This document shows, one piece after another, positions 33,929 to 44,100 of a stretch of 64,000 nucleotides of DNA. The notes under the pieces were generated by a model. The model saw nothing but the letters and a program-made list of their open reading frames with translations. It was not told the DNA's origin and searched no databases. The translations under genes and the position numbers were made by a program. Positions within the stretch are counted from its first letter, which is position 1. Every line of letters begins with the position of its first letter. The stretch is from Plasmodium malariae (Eukaryota > Apicomplexa > Aconoidasida > Haemosporida > Plasmodiidae): positions 1,467,501-1,531,500 of the forward strand of contig NC_041781.1 of NCBI RefSeq assembly GCF_900090045.1, read 5' to 3'.

Positions 33929-34600
33929 ATGGAAAATGACGATCCTTACGAAAGTGGCTACAGCAGTGAGGACAATTTAAGTGTTGAAAAGCCGAAATAT
34001 GTAAGTAGTTCCTACGGATGTTGCTATAATTTTTCGAATAAAATATTTAAGCTGAGTGTCATATCTTACTATTTCTGGACAGCCTTTTGTTACATAATAG
34101 GATCAATTATATTTGTAACAGGATATAACAGCTCATCTTTAAGAATAGAGAAACAAATAGCCTGTGCAGCCTCATCAAATGTATATCTTTTTTCCATGTT
34201 GTGGTTTTTGATTGGAATCATATCTGTAATTACCTGTATTGGATATGCCGCAGCTATAGATGAAGAAAATAATAATATATATTCAGATAGCTCTCCTTTA
34301 TTTATTTATATTTTAGGAATATTATGTAAAACCATACCAACTATTGTAAGAATTATTCACATTTTCAATTTATTTCAATTATATGTTATAACTCTTGATA
34401 TTATGATCTTGCCAGAATGTAACTCATTTCCTGTACGGTTCATATTATTCATTATTCACATTCTCTGGTGGGTTATTGTTTTTTTTGGTATTATATCCAG
34501 AAAGAAATTCTTCTTGCCCCCCCATATATATAAACCAATAACGAATGACGATGGGTATATCGTCTATGTGAATAATTTGCTTCATTCGTTTGGTCTCTGA
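33929..34600 (+). CDS. Multi-pass membrane protein of unknown function, 223 aa
   Basis: Single exon, starting MENDDPYESGYSSEDNLSVE. The N terminus is acidic and hydrophilic and carries a Cys-Cys pair (YGCCYNF) before the first helix, a possible acylation site. Four or five hydrophobic segments follow: ISYYFWTAFCYIIGSIIFVT (about 45-65), LFSMLWFLIGIISVITCIGY (about 87-106), PLFIYILGILC and IIHIFNLFQLYVITLDIMIL (about 123-160), and RFILFIIHILWWVIVFFGII (about 171-190). The C-terminal tail after SRKKFFLPP is polar. There is no cleavable signal peptide or transporter motif that I recognise. The open frame is clean and free of low complexity, so it is a real gene. Confidence 0.85.
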   Translation: MENDDPYESGYSSEDNLSVEKPKYVSSSYGCCYNFSNKIFKLSVISYYFWTAFCYIIGSIIFVTGYNSSSLRIEKQIACAASSNVYLFSMLWFLIGIISVITCIGYAAAIDEENNNIYSDSSPLFIYILGILCKTIPTIVRIIHIFNLFQLYVITLDIMILPECNSFPVRFILFIIHILWWVIVFFGIISRKKFFLPPHIYKPITNDDGYIVYVNNLLHSFGL

Positions 34601-34634
34601 TACATGCAGTGAAGAAGTGCATATAGGCATATAA

Positions 34635-34666
<32 letters not shown>

Positions 34667-35086
34667 CACAAAATAATAGTAAAGCATATTTAAAAAAAAA
34701 AAAAAAGCATCATAAAAAGCAACATAAAAAGCGACATAAAAAGCAACATAAAAAGCAACAAAAAAAGCAACATAAAAAGGAAACAAAATGAAATAAAAAA
34801 TTTTACAAATATATTACCAGTGCAGGAGAAATAAAATGGATACTCACATGGGGACTTGAATTTTTTTTTTTTTTTTTTTAAGAAAAGCACGCTTTATCCT
34901 TTTTTTCACATTTCTTACATTTTGATTAATTTTTTTTTTTTTTTTTATTTTCCCATCTCTTGCGTGATTTTTCCTTTTTCATTGAAAGGTTTTTCCTTCT
35001 TTTTTTAAGACTTTTTTCATCCTAACGAAAAAGTATATAAAGCATGTATATATTAATAAAAATAATCTGACTGATATGTTAATGTA
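34601..35086. other. 3'-to-3' intergenic region
   Basis: TA run (34640-34665), a short repeat of aaaaagcaacat (34703-34780), poly-dT (34860-34880, 34930-34946). The 3' UTRs of the convergent flanking genes must meet here. No gene. Confidence 0.6.
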
Positions 35087-35222
35087 CTATAGGTGTACAT
35101 TTTTCGGTTTAAAGCATACTAAGTTTTTTTTTAATTTCCCCCCGCCTCCCCCAAAAAACTGTACTACCATTTTATAATTTATTTTTCTGTGTCATTTCAT
35201 ATTACATCATTGTATTCTTTTC

Positions 35223-35259
<37 letters not shown>

Positions 35260-35995
35260 TTTTTACTTACATAAACTTTTTCCCCTTTGGATTTCAACAC
35301 TGCTTTGCGTACTCTCAATAAATGCTCCACCTTTTCCTTTTTTTCTGAGTCTAAATTATCTAGCAATTTCTTTTCCCTCTTTAATAATCTACACACACAC
35401 AAAAAAAAAAAAAATAAAACAACATCAATTACAATTACGATTACAAAATTTGCAGTAAATAGGGATATTAAAAGGTCATACTAATACACCCACGCTTTAA
35501 AAATTTACCTAAAACTTTTTTTTATTTGAATCCTTTTAGGAATGCCCATTTTCTTTTTCGTGTCCTCATTTAAGTCTGGAATGTTTCCTAAAAGCAAATC
35601 ATCCGAACTGTCGTTAATCTAAGAATTCGAGAAAGGGCAAAGCGCGAAAAAAAAAAATATTATAAAAATTATGAAAATATAATGTAATACAATATAATAC
35701 AATATAATACAATATAATACAATATAATACAATACAACATAGTACTATATAATGCAATGCAATATACTACTTCATAATACAATAGGAAACAATTTAGCAC
35801 TATATAACACAATATAACACAATATTTTATAATATTATACAACAAAATAAACTGCATAAATACAATTTTGCGCTGTTTTATTTTTTTGATTCCTCTAATC
35901 AAAAAACTGTTTACAAAATGCATATTCAAATGTACATAAATGAAAGGCAATAAGAACAAATGTAAAGTTTTCTTTTCGTTAGCAAACCACTTCAT
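35087..35995 (-). CDS. Four-exon basic protein of unknown function, about 119 aa
   Basis: Exons are 35995..35936 (MKWFANEKKTLHLFLLPFIY), 35618..35509 (INDSSDDLLLGNIPDLNEDT, continuing to KKSF), 35388..35271 (LLKREKKLLDNLDSEKKEKV, continuing to GEKVY) and 35158..35087 (FFGGGGGKLKKNLVCFKPKN, then VHL and stop). All introns are GT..AG with matching phases (0, 2, 0). The centre is a charged helix; the end carries a five-Gly run followed by basic residues. I do not recognise it. The basic composition and Gly stretch would suit a nucleolar or RNA-associated protein, but that is a guess. Exon 1 is the least certain part. The gene is too broken up by introns to appear as a long open frame. Confidence 0.6.
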
Positions 35996-36285
35996 TATGA
36001 GCTCGGTCTCTTTCGCGAAAACTGCGTTTATTTTCCTTGGTGAAATTAAAAAAGGTGCTAGTTTTACTCTTTTTTACTGCCATATATTATAACTCAATTT
36101 AAAAGAATACACCAGAGTATGCGTTATTTTAGAAGTTTTTTTTTTTTTTTTTTTTATTTCATATAAGGTATACATAATACATAAATATAATATAGTATTT
36201 CCCGTTTTTTAATGAAGAAATGTATTAGTTTACATTAACTGGAAGAGGAAAAAAAAATTATGAATTGTTCATGCGAAAATGTAAG

Positions 36286-36319
<34 letters not shown>

Positions 36320-37376
36320 TTTATTTAAAAAAAACATTTCAACTTCAAGTTGGAAGGGTAAAAATTTAAAAGAAAATAAATTTTACAGAAAATTTTTTTA
36401 TTTTTCTTTGCCCCTCATCAATGCATATTTTAATATTTGTAAAAACCAAAGAACATTACAAAAACTACAAGGAGCGAACAAATTCATTTTCATGAGTTGT
36501 TCAGGTTCTCTTCAATAGACGCTATCTTATTTTTTTAAGTGTCGTTTGCACTTCATGTAGATATATATTTTTTTCATAATTTGTTGTAACTGTTTTTTCG
36601 AGAATATAAAATAATGTATAAGGAACAAAATGAAAACATAAAAGAAGATAATGCATACATTCAAAAGTTTGGGAGGACTCCAATAACGGACGAAAAAACT
36701 TAAGAAATTAAAAAGAATACAATTTTTGAAAAGGGAAAAGAAAACAAAAATATTATGATGATTACTCACAGTATCAAAAAATTAAATCAAAACAAATGAA
36801 ATAATAACAAAAAATAAAAATGAAATGGTAATAATAAAACAAAATGAAATGGTAATAATAAAACAAAATGAAATGGTAATAATAAAACAAAATGAAATGG
36901 TAATAATAAAAAAAAAAAAAAAAAAAAAATGTAAACGAGTGAATGAACGAATAAATAAATAAATATATGAATGACTGCAAAAATATAGTATAAATATATA
37001 AAATAAGTTGCCTCCACTAGTAAATTTGTCTCAATATATTTAAGGCAATGTATAATAAAATAAGGACGAATAATTGCTTTTTCCATAAAAGCGTTTGAAT
37101 AATTGGTTCATGTGAGCAAGCACATTTTTGTATGAACATGTGCATACATACATTTTTTTTTTTTTTTTTTTTTGTGGCTTCCCATAAGCTTGTGCAATAA
37201 GAACAGAGTTATGTTCCGCCAACTGAAATAGGTTTCTATATTTTATGTCATAGAATATTATATATAGGAAAGTTATTAATAAATATTAATAATTTGAAAA
37301 AAAAAAAAAAAATCTGTATAATGTTTTATAATATTTTATTATAATACTCCATAATGTTCCAAAATGAACAATCATC
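35996..37376. other. Intergenic region with unresolved minus-strand exon-like pieces
   Basis: Contains poly-dT (36139-36155), poly-dA (36296-36320) and a 24-bp repeat (36826-36912). Exon-like minus-strand stretches are 37232-37180 (after TATTTCAG: LAEHNSVLIAQAYGKPQ), 37084-37010 (MEKAIIRPYFIIHCLKYIET) and 36585-36491 (after AAACAG: TTNYEKNIYLHEVQTTLKK). The last would continue as KIASIEENLNNS and stop if one A were added to an A7 run at 36533. They could be later exons of the 37377-37733 gene, but the joins are not established. Confidence 0.35.
36826..36912. repeat. 24-bp tandem repeat (aaatggtaataataaaacaaaatg)n
   Basis: Four near-perfect copies; on the minus strand it opens a FHFVLLLP-type frame. 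Non-coding in my reading, probably intronic or UTR. Confidence 0.85.
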
Positions 37377-37733
37377 TCATTTCTTTAATTTTTTATTAAC
37401 CTCGGGTAAGGTTTTTTTATGACGACTCTTAAAATGTTCGATTATGCCCTTACATGCGAAATAAATTATTGAGAAAGTTAACAATATAGATATGAATTGA
37501 ACGTTATATCCCATATTTTTAAGTCTTTCTTTTTTTAAATCTCTGATTCTCTTATCAACATTAATAGCACTTACAACAGTTGCTTCGTCATTTTTTGAAT
37601 ATCCTGAATTAAATAAATAATTATATATACTCTTCTTATATAACTCTATCACCTTTTCTGCCTCAAGTTTAAATATGGTATTATCCAAATCTACTACTAT
37701 CTCACCGTTGTAAAATTGAGGAGGTACCAACAT
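37377..37733 (-). CDS. Single-helix membrane protein of unknown function, 118 aa or longer
   Basis: Starts MLVPPQFYNGEIVVDLDNTI. A charged, helical N-terminal domain of about 80 residues is followed by one hydrophobic segment (FISILLTFSIIYFACKGII) and a basic tail (FKSRHKKTLPEVNKKLKK). The topology suggests a tail-anchored or single-pass protein, cytosolic or mitochondrial. No family recognised. Codon TTACCCGAG is followed by GTTAAT, so the last seven codons could be intronic and the gene could continue into the exon-like pieces at 36491-37232 (the next acceptor, TATTTCAG, is in the right phase). The open frame itself is convincing. Confidence 0.75.
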   Translation of the reverse strand: MLVPPQFYNGEIVVDLDNTIFKLEAEKVIELYKKSIYNYLFNSGYSKNDEATVVSAINVDKRIRDLKKERLKNMGYNVQFISILLTFSIIYFACKGIIEHFKSRHKKTLPEVNKKLKK

Positions 37734-38001
37734 TATGATATTAATACGCTCAAAAAAAAAAAGCTGAATATCTGTTCACAAATCTTCGCCTTCTACTTTT
37801 ATCTCTCCTCGACAAGTTGTTCTATTATAATAACCCTCGGGAAGTTGAAAAAAAAAAAATACAAAAAAAAAATACAAACGAAAATTCGATCAAAAATGCA
37901 AACGACAATACAAACGGAAATGCGAACAAAAATAAAAACAAAAAAAATGGGAAAAATGCGAAAAATGCGAAAAATGCTTAAGGTAAAAGAATACGGCTAA
38001 C
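37734..38001. other. Divergent spacer
   Basis: Short A-rich gap between the 118-aa gene and the tentative plus-strand ORF at 38002. It includes a run of aaaatgcgaaaaatgcg words (37940-37980). No gene. Confidence 0.5.
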
Positions 38002-38686
38002 ATGGGCCGCAAATTTTTAAGATTCCTCTACTTTCTCGACTTTGCCAGAATTGCACATGAAAGAACACATGTGTGTGCACACAAATTCAAAGGTATGTAT
38101 GTATGTATATACATATAAACATGTACCTAAATAAACATTTATGTATATATATACATACACTTTCACAAACACATACGCATATATACGTAAATGTATATCA
38201 CTCCAAGCACATGTCGAAACATTTATCGAACTTTTTCCTCACATAAATAAACCATTCAAATATTGTATGTTCACCGATATATACTAACATTATCGCTCGA
38301 AAAAAAAAAAATAAAAAAAAAGACTTTTCCTTATTGTAATTTTTTTTTATCAAATATACGTATTGGTGTATATAACACGGATAGGAACACACTTTGAGAT
38401 ATGTAAACATATGTGTATATATGTATATATGTATATATATATTGTATATATTTTGTATATATATTGTATATATATTGTATATATATTGTATATATATTGT
38501 ATATATATTGTATATATATTGTATATATATTGTATATATATTGTATATATATTGTATATATATGTACGTATATGTATGTACATAAGTATATGTTTTTTTC
38601 TGCAAACATTTCTGACTTGTTTTATTGCGTCTCTTGGGCTATACGCGTACGTTCAGGTGGGTATGTATAAAACTATGTTCACTTAA
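38002..38686 (+). CDS. Tentative two-exon small membrane protein
   Basis: A plausible first exon begins MGRKFLRFLYFLDFARIAHE and runs to about 38092-38099 (KFKG, several GTATGT donors). A plausible last part, LQTFLTCFIASLGLYAYVQV then GMYKTMFT and stop, ends at 38686 and forms a hydrophobic helix. The intervening DNA is a TA-rich repeat with intron-like features; an ATAAG acceptor at about 38587 would fit in one phase. The pieces look coding because they lack homopolymers, but the join is not fixed and either piece could be chance. Confidence 0.3.
38437..38562. repeat. 12-bp tandem repeat (attgtatatata/t)n
   Basis: About ten copies of tatatattgtat-type units. It opens Tyr/Ile frames on both strands with no coding meaning. 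Confidence 0.88.
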
Positions 38687-39232
38687 AAAGGGAAAAGAAA
38701 AGGAAAAAAATATAGAAACAAAAATGAAAATAAAAATTTTTCATTGTTAAAAGGTAAGAATTTTGTAGTCGATCAGTTAATGCATAAATGGTGTTGTGCA
38801 TAAATAGTGTTGTGCATAAATAGTGTTGTACAAAAATGGTGTTACTCAAAAATGGCATTATTCTAATATAATCTTTTCAAAGGTAAGAATAAAAAGGAAA
38901 TATAATTAATAACATGGTTATATATCAAGTTTTTAACTTCTCGAAAAAAGTACAATAATTATTTATATATGAACAGAAATAAATAAAATTGTAAAAATAC
39001 ACTAAGATTATTATTGTATATACTTTATTAAAGAGAAAACAGCATAAGAAACAAAAAAAGGGTAAAACTCAAAATTGAAATAATAGTTAATCCAATAGTT
39101 AAAATTAAAATAATCAAAATCAAAATTAAAAAAATAAGGACTAATATTAAAACAAACTAATAAAATAATTATTTTTGAAATACTGAAATGATACAAATAT
39201 GGGAATGTTATTACTAATTAAAAAAGAAAAGC

Positions 39233-39271
<39 letters not shown>

Positions 39272-39876
39272 CTTGTATACCAAACATTTTATATATTCTA
39301 AACTTTAAATAAATTTTTATGTATTTAATGAAAATTTCGGTTTAACCTTATTTTTATTCTGGTTTAGCAGTGTGAAACTGTTTTAACACATGTACAGACG
39401 TATTGCAGTGATACACATAGTATATATATCAAGTGTTTGTTATATTCACATATGTACGTATTTATGAACATATATGTACATGTAAGTATAAAGCCTATAC
39501 CTACATTTGCGTACATATTTGAAAGCACCGACCATCTGTTAAGCGAACAAATAGGTTTCTTTACAACTAATTTGCAATTTTTCCTTTTCGTGCTGAAAAA
39601 GGATTAATATGTACATACGTATTCCATAAATTTTAATATATACATATATATACATATATTTATGTTCATGTACCTAGGTTTATATTACTTGCGCGTGCTA
39701 GATAAATCATTATTTCAATTACATTTATTTCTCTAACCTATATTCCGAATTGTACCCGCGAATTAGTAAAGATAGTTCATTATGCAGTTATTCTACAATT
39801 ACTATTATTGTCTATGGGGCATGCTATTATTATACCTTCTCCAAATAGAACAGAATATTGTTAAGACGAAGAAAAA

Positions 39877-40028
39877 CAAACAAACAAACAAACAAACAAA
39901 CAAACAAACAAACAAACAAACAAACAAACAAACAAACAAACAAACAAACAAACAAACAAACAAACAAACAAACAAACAAACAAACAAACAAACAAACAAA
40001 CAAACAAACAAACAAACAAACAAAACAA
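39877..40028. repeat. Tetranucleotide microsatellite (CAAA)n, about 38 copies
   Basis: An uninterrupted perfect tetranucleotide array. It makes NKQT frames on one strand and CLFV frames on the other, which are not genes. Likely highly polymorphic. Confidence 0.97.
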
Positions 40029-40867
40029 ACAAGCATTTTTCTAAACTGGTGTTTACTTACAGGTAAACATGTGTATTCAGTCTACCTGTTTATATAATAT
40101 TTAAAACGACTATTAACGTTTATTTGTTGTATGTATTATTAATCTTAAAAAAAAATATATATAGTGGGGGTAGTTAAAACGTTGAGGAGCCACCTCGAAG
40201 GATGGTCAAGCTTGGAATATATACATATCTGTAGCATGTACATATGTGCATGTATTCCATTTCTACCTAAACAAAATATGCATTATGCCTAGTAATGCGC
40301 GTGTTTTCAAAAGATAAAGCATTTTTCCTATATTTCACACTTTGAAACCTTCCCTTTTTATTTTTCGCCCTTTGTTTTGTATTCTTATTTTGTTTACATA
40401 TTCGCATATTAGCGTACTCATTTATTCATGTACACTACTGTTACTATTTTTTTTTATTATTTCTTTTTCTTTTTTTATAATATAATGTTCTAAACATTCC
40501 TGAGATATTCAAAAAGAAAAAAAAAAAAAAAGCCTTTTCCTTACATTTATGAGTGAGAAAATGTACAAACGGGCAAGTGCGCAATGATACAAGAATGCAC
40601 GAATACAGAAGTACAATCGTATAAACAAATGTATATATTCTCATAAGTAATAGTTTTCCAAAAAAGGAGCAAACGCGATATTTCCCTTTTTCCGCGGAAA
40701 ATGAGAACAGAGGATACGCACTATGCGTACTGTACGTGTAATACTTAAAAAAAAAAAAAAAAAAAAAAAAGAGAACATAATAAAATATAATATAACCAAT
40801 TAAAATAAAATAATTTGCCAGTTGAGAAAAAAATTCCAATTAAAGGTAAATATTGCGAATAAAAATA

Positions 40868-40980
40868 AAAACTAAGAATAAAGAGAACAACTGAGAATAA
40901 AGAGAACAACTGAGAATAAAGAGAACAACTGAGAATAAAGAGAACAACTGAGAATAGAGAGAACAACTGAGAACAGAGAG
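40868..40980. repeat. 19-bp tandem repeat (aactgagaataaagagaac)n
   Basis: About six copies with small changes (gaatagagag, gaacagagag) at the right end, close to the 3' end of the 1396-aa gene. Confidence 0.85.
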
Positions 40981-41178
40981 AAAAAAAATGAACAAAATGA
41001 GCTACGGAAAATATGATATAAATGGGAGGTCATGCTCGTGGGTGAGTGCACATTAGCAATATTATCTATATGAACAATACATAATAAAAAAAAAAAAAAA
41101 AAAAAAATAGAATATTTCCTTAAAAAAAAGGTATAAAAAGATGCCCCGCCTTTCCATCAAAACGTATTTTAATTATTT

Positions 41179-44100
41179 TTACATTTGAACCCTCTGTAGC
41201 ACTTGCATCAATTGTGCATAAGCCTTCCAATCAAATATTTGGCAAGGTATAAAGAATGCTCTGTTGTGTTTCATATTTATACATGAGTTAACAATAAAAT
41301 GGTAATTATCTTTACTAATGTACATTTCATTTTTGACTATATACCACATCAACTGATTGAGTATCAACACCACTTCTTCTGACGAAATATTATTTAATGA
41401 AATTAAAATATATATCCTAGAAACAGCCTCAAACATCTCTAATATATTTATTTCTGTTAAGTCGGAAAAGCATATTTTCCGCAAATCGGAAATAAAAAAG
41501 GACAACGAGTAATGATAAAATTCGATGATTTTTTTTTTATTTTTCTCCCCCTCGTCTGAAGTATGACCAACGCATGAGTCTATGTTCGGATGACCAGCCA
41601 CAATGCAACTACTACTTTTTTTACTCAATCCATTCTTATCTATGTTTTCGTAAAAATGCAAAGCTGATATAAAGTAAGATAGGGCACGGACCAGATGTAT
41701 GACCTCGGAATCACTCAACCGTCCTTCATAATACCTCGACTTGTAAACGGAAAAAAAAGAAATGATACTGTCCATAAGACCTAATAATGTTGCACTGATC
41801 TCCTTCGAAATAGCAATACTACCCCGTGCAACTATATCCGAAGAGTTGTTACTAAGAGTGTCGGGGGAAAGGTTAAGGCAAGAATCGTAATAATTTGTTG
41901 CACCGATGCAGTTGGTTGCTCCGAGATAATTCGTTGCACTACTGCTATTTGTTCCACCGCTATAATTTCCTCGCCCTCTTATCATGTTGTATGTATATAA
42001 CGAGAGGGTAAGGAGCATAATGTTTATGTTGCATGTGAATATGGTAGTACTGAAATTTAGTTTGATAGTGTCAAAAAAATTTTGAAATATTAAAAATAGC
42101 GTGTTAAAAATTGAATTGCTTAATAGATAGCTATTATTACAAAGAAGATTTTTATCACTTGTCTTCCATTCATTTTGAGGTAGCTGACGATTGTGCTCTT
42201 TACTGCCCTTAATCAGATTGTAATAGAGAAATACATAACTGCTTAGTTTTTCCTTTCTCCTTATAACTTCGTAGTTGAGTGGTACAATTTTCGAGTAATG
42301 AAACAACATGATCTTTTTATTACAGCCATTTAAGGAGTTCATAATAACTAAAAATTTCAAGTAAAGAAAGGAAAGCACGAATAAGATGTCTTCACTTACT
42401 TTTGTGCAAATATCTAGTAGCAGTATCTTTTTAAAACTTGTTATATATTCATTTATAAAATATATACAATTGGTTAAAAATGTGAGAGAAACCTTTTTAA
42501 GTATTATTTTTTCATAATGATATAAAAATTTATTTAAATCGTCTCTATTGCAGATAAATAAATCTTTTACATCTATTGCACTTAAGCGAACTAATCCGCT
42601 TCCTATGTAAGCAGTATCTATATGCGCTTCATTTCCGTTGGTACTATTGTCTATCTCATTATAGCGCTCGGAAGAGCTCAACTCCTTAATACATATATTT
42701 TCATCAACTCTGTGAGTGTTCATCTTAATGAGTATATCAAATGTAACTTCTTCATCATTAAAGTCTATTTTGTCATTGGACTGTTTCTCATTTTTCATCA
42801 AGTCGAATAGATCATTCCTCCGGAAGAAGGGGAACGCTACAAATTCGCTTATCATTGTGATAATATTATGAAAAATAAGAAAATTTATCACATGAATGTT
42901 CACTTGTAGTAACCGCTTATGGCGCAGACTGTTATTATCCCGTGTGCAGGAAGATTTACCCAAACGTTCTCCTGCCAGCTGCTCATGCAAATGCATATGT
43001 TTATGCACATATTCATGCCTACGCTCATGTTCACACTCATGATCATATTCTTCTAATCCGTTTAACGTTTTTTCCGCTTTAAAAATATCATTAAAGTTGT
43101 AATAATCATTTGTTAGACATAATTTTACATTTTCGTAAAATTCTGAACTGTTCATGTTATTTAATGAAGACAACACTATTTGTAGTTCTTCAAAATTTAA
43201 TTTCAAGACGGCAATTTTTCGCGGTTCTTGTAAAATTTTTCGAATATTTGTTAAACATGTTAAACTTGATGAATTTGTTGATCTCTCTAATTTTGCCAAT
43301 TTTTCTAAATTTATCGAACTTGTCAACTTTTTCTCCTTTTCTTGTATTTCTTTGCTAAGTTGAAAAGGAAAGTGCTTGATCATTTCACGAAAAATGCTAT
43401 TACTTTTTTTATCCGTTAAAAAATAAAAGCATTGGAAGATCAGTAAAAAATCCTCTTTCTTATAAAAGGGCAAATGCCGCTTGGAATAAAAAATGATCAA
43501 AGCTTTATTTATACGAATGTTGTTTTGTAGGCATATTTTTAAAAAAATTATGTTATTCGTTATATCTATCATGGTGGCATCCCTGCTAGGGTTGTTCGTA
43601 TGCCCCTCTCTTTCCTTTCCTCTTGTTGCTATATTTGCATTTCCTTCTTCTATTCCTTGTGCTATTCCTGTTGCTGTTTCTTTTGCTATTCCTTGTGCTA
43701 TTCCTCTTGCTTTCGTGCTTTCCTTTTCCGCCTTCCTCGCTGACCAATAATGACTATCCGCTGTTCCACCCACATATGCACCCGTTCCACTGCCCGAAGT
43801 AATTCTTATGTTGAAAAAATAAATTAACAATGCATGAACAAAGTCATCATAATTATTTTTCCAAGTTCCATAAATTTTTAAAAGTATTAATACCTGCTCA
43901 ATACTTAGTAACTGCAATTGGCACAAAAAATTTTGCATTAATTTATTTAGCACTTCAAGTGGTAAGGAATTTTGCAGGTAAAAAAATGCAATGATAAAAA
44001 TACTTTCCTTTAGGCTAAAAGAAAGACTAATGAACTCTATTCGGTTTAGCAAGTTTGCGTAAAGTAAGCGATTGGAGCAGCTTCGTCTGTAAAGATCAGC

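Larger units (their letters stand above)
38687..41178. other. Gene-poor 2.5-kb stretch
   Basis: Contains a short repeat of ataaatagtgttgtgc (38785-38830), a poly-dT of about 34 (39237-39270), the (CAAA)n tract, poly-dA (40747-40770, 41083-41107) and a 19-bp repeat (40868-40980). No supported gene. Confidence 0.55.

Noticed and set aside
39782..40097. NKQTNKQT and CLFVCLFV frames
   Set aside because: They are translations of the perfect (CAAA)n microsatellite.
40988..41041. ATG-initiated MNKMSYGKYDINGRSCSW followed by a GTGAGT donor on the plus strand
   Set aside because: There is no downstream acceptor or exon before the 3' end of the opposite-strand 1396-aa gene; probably chance.
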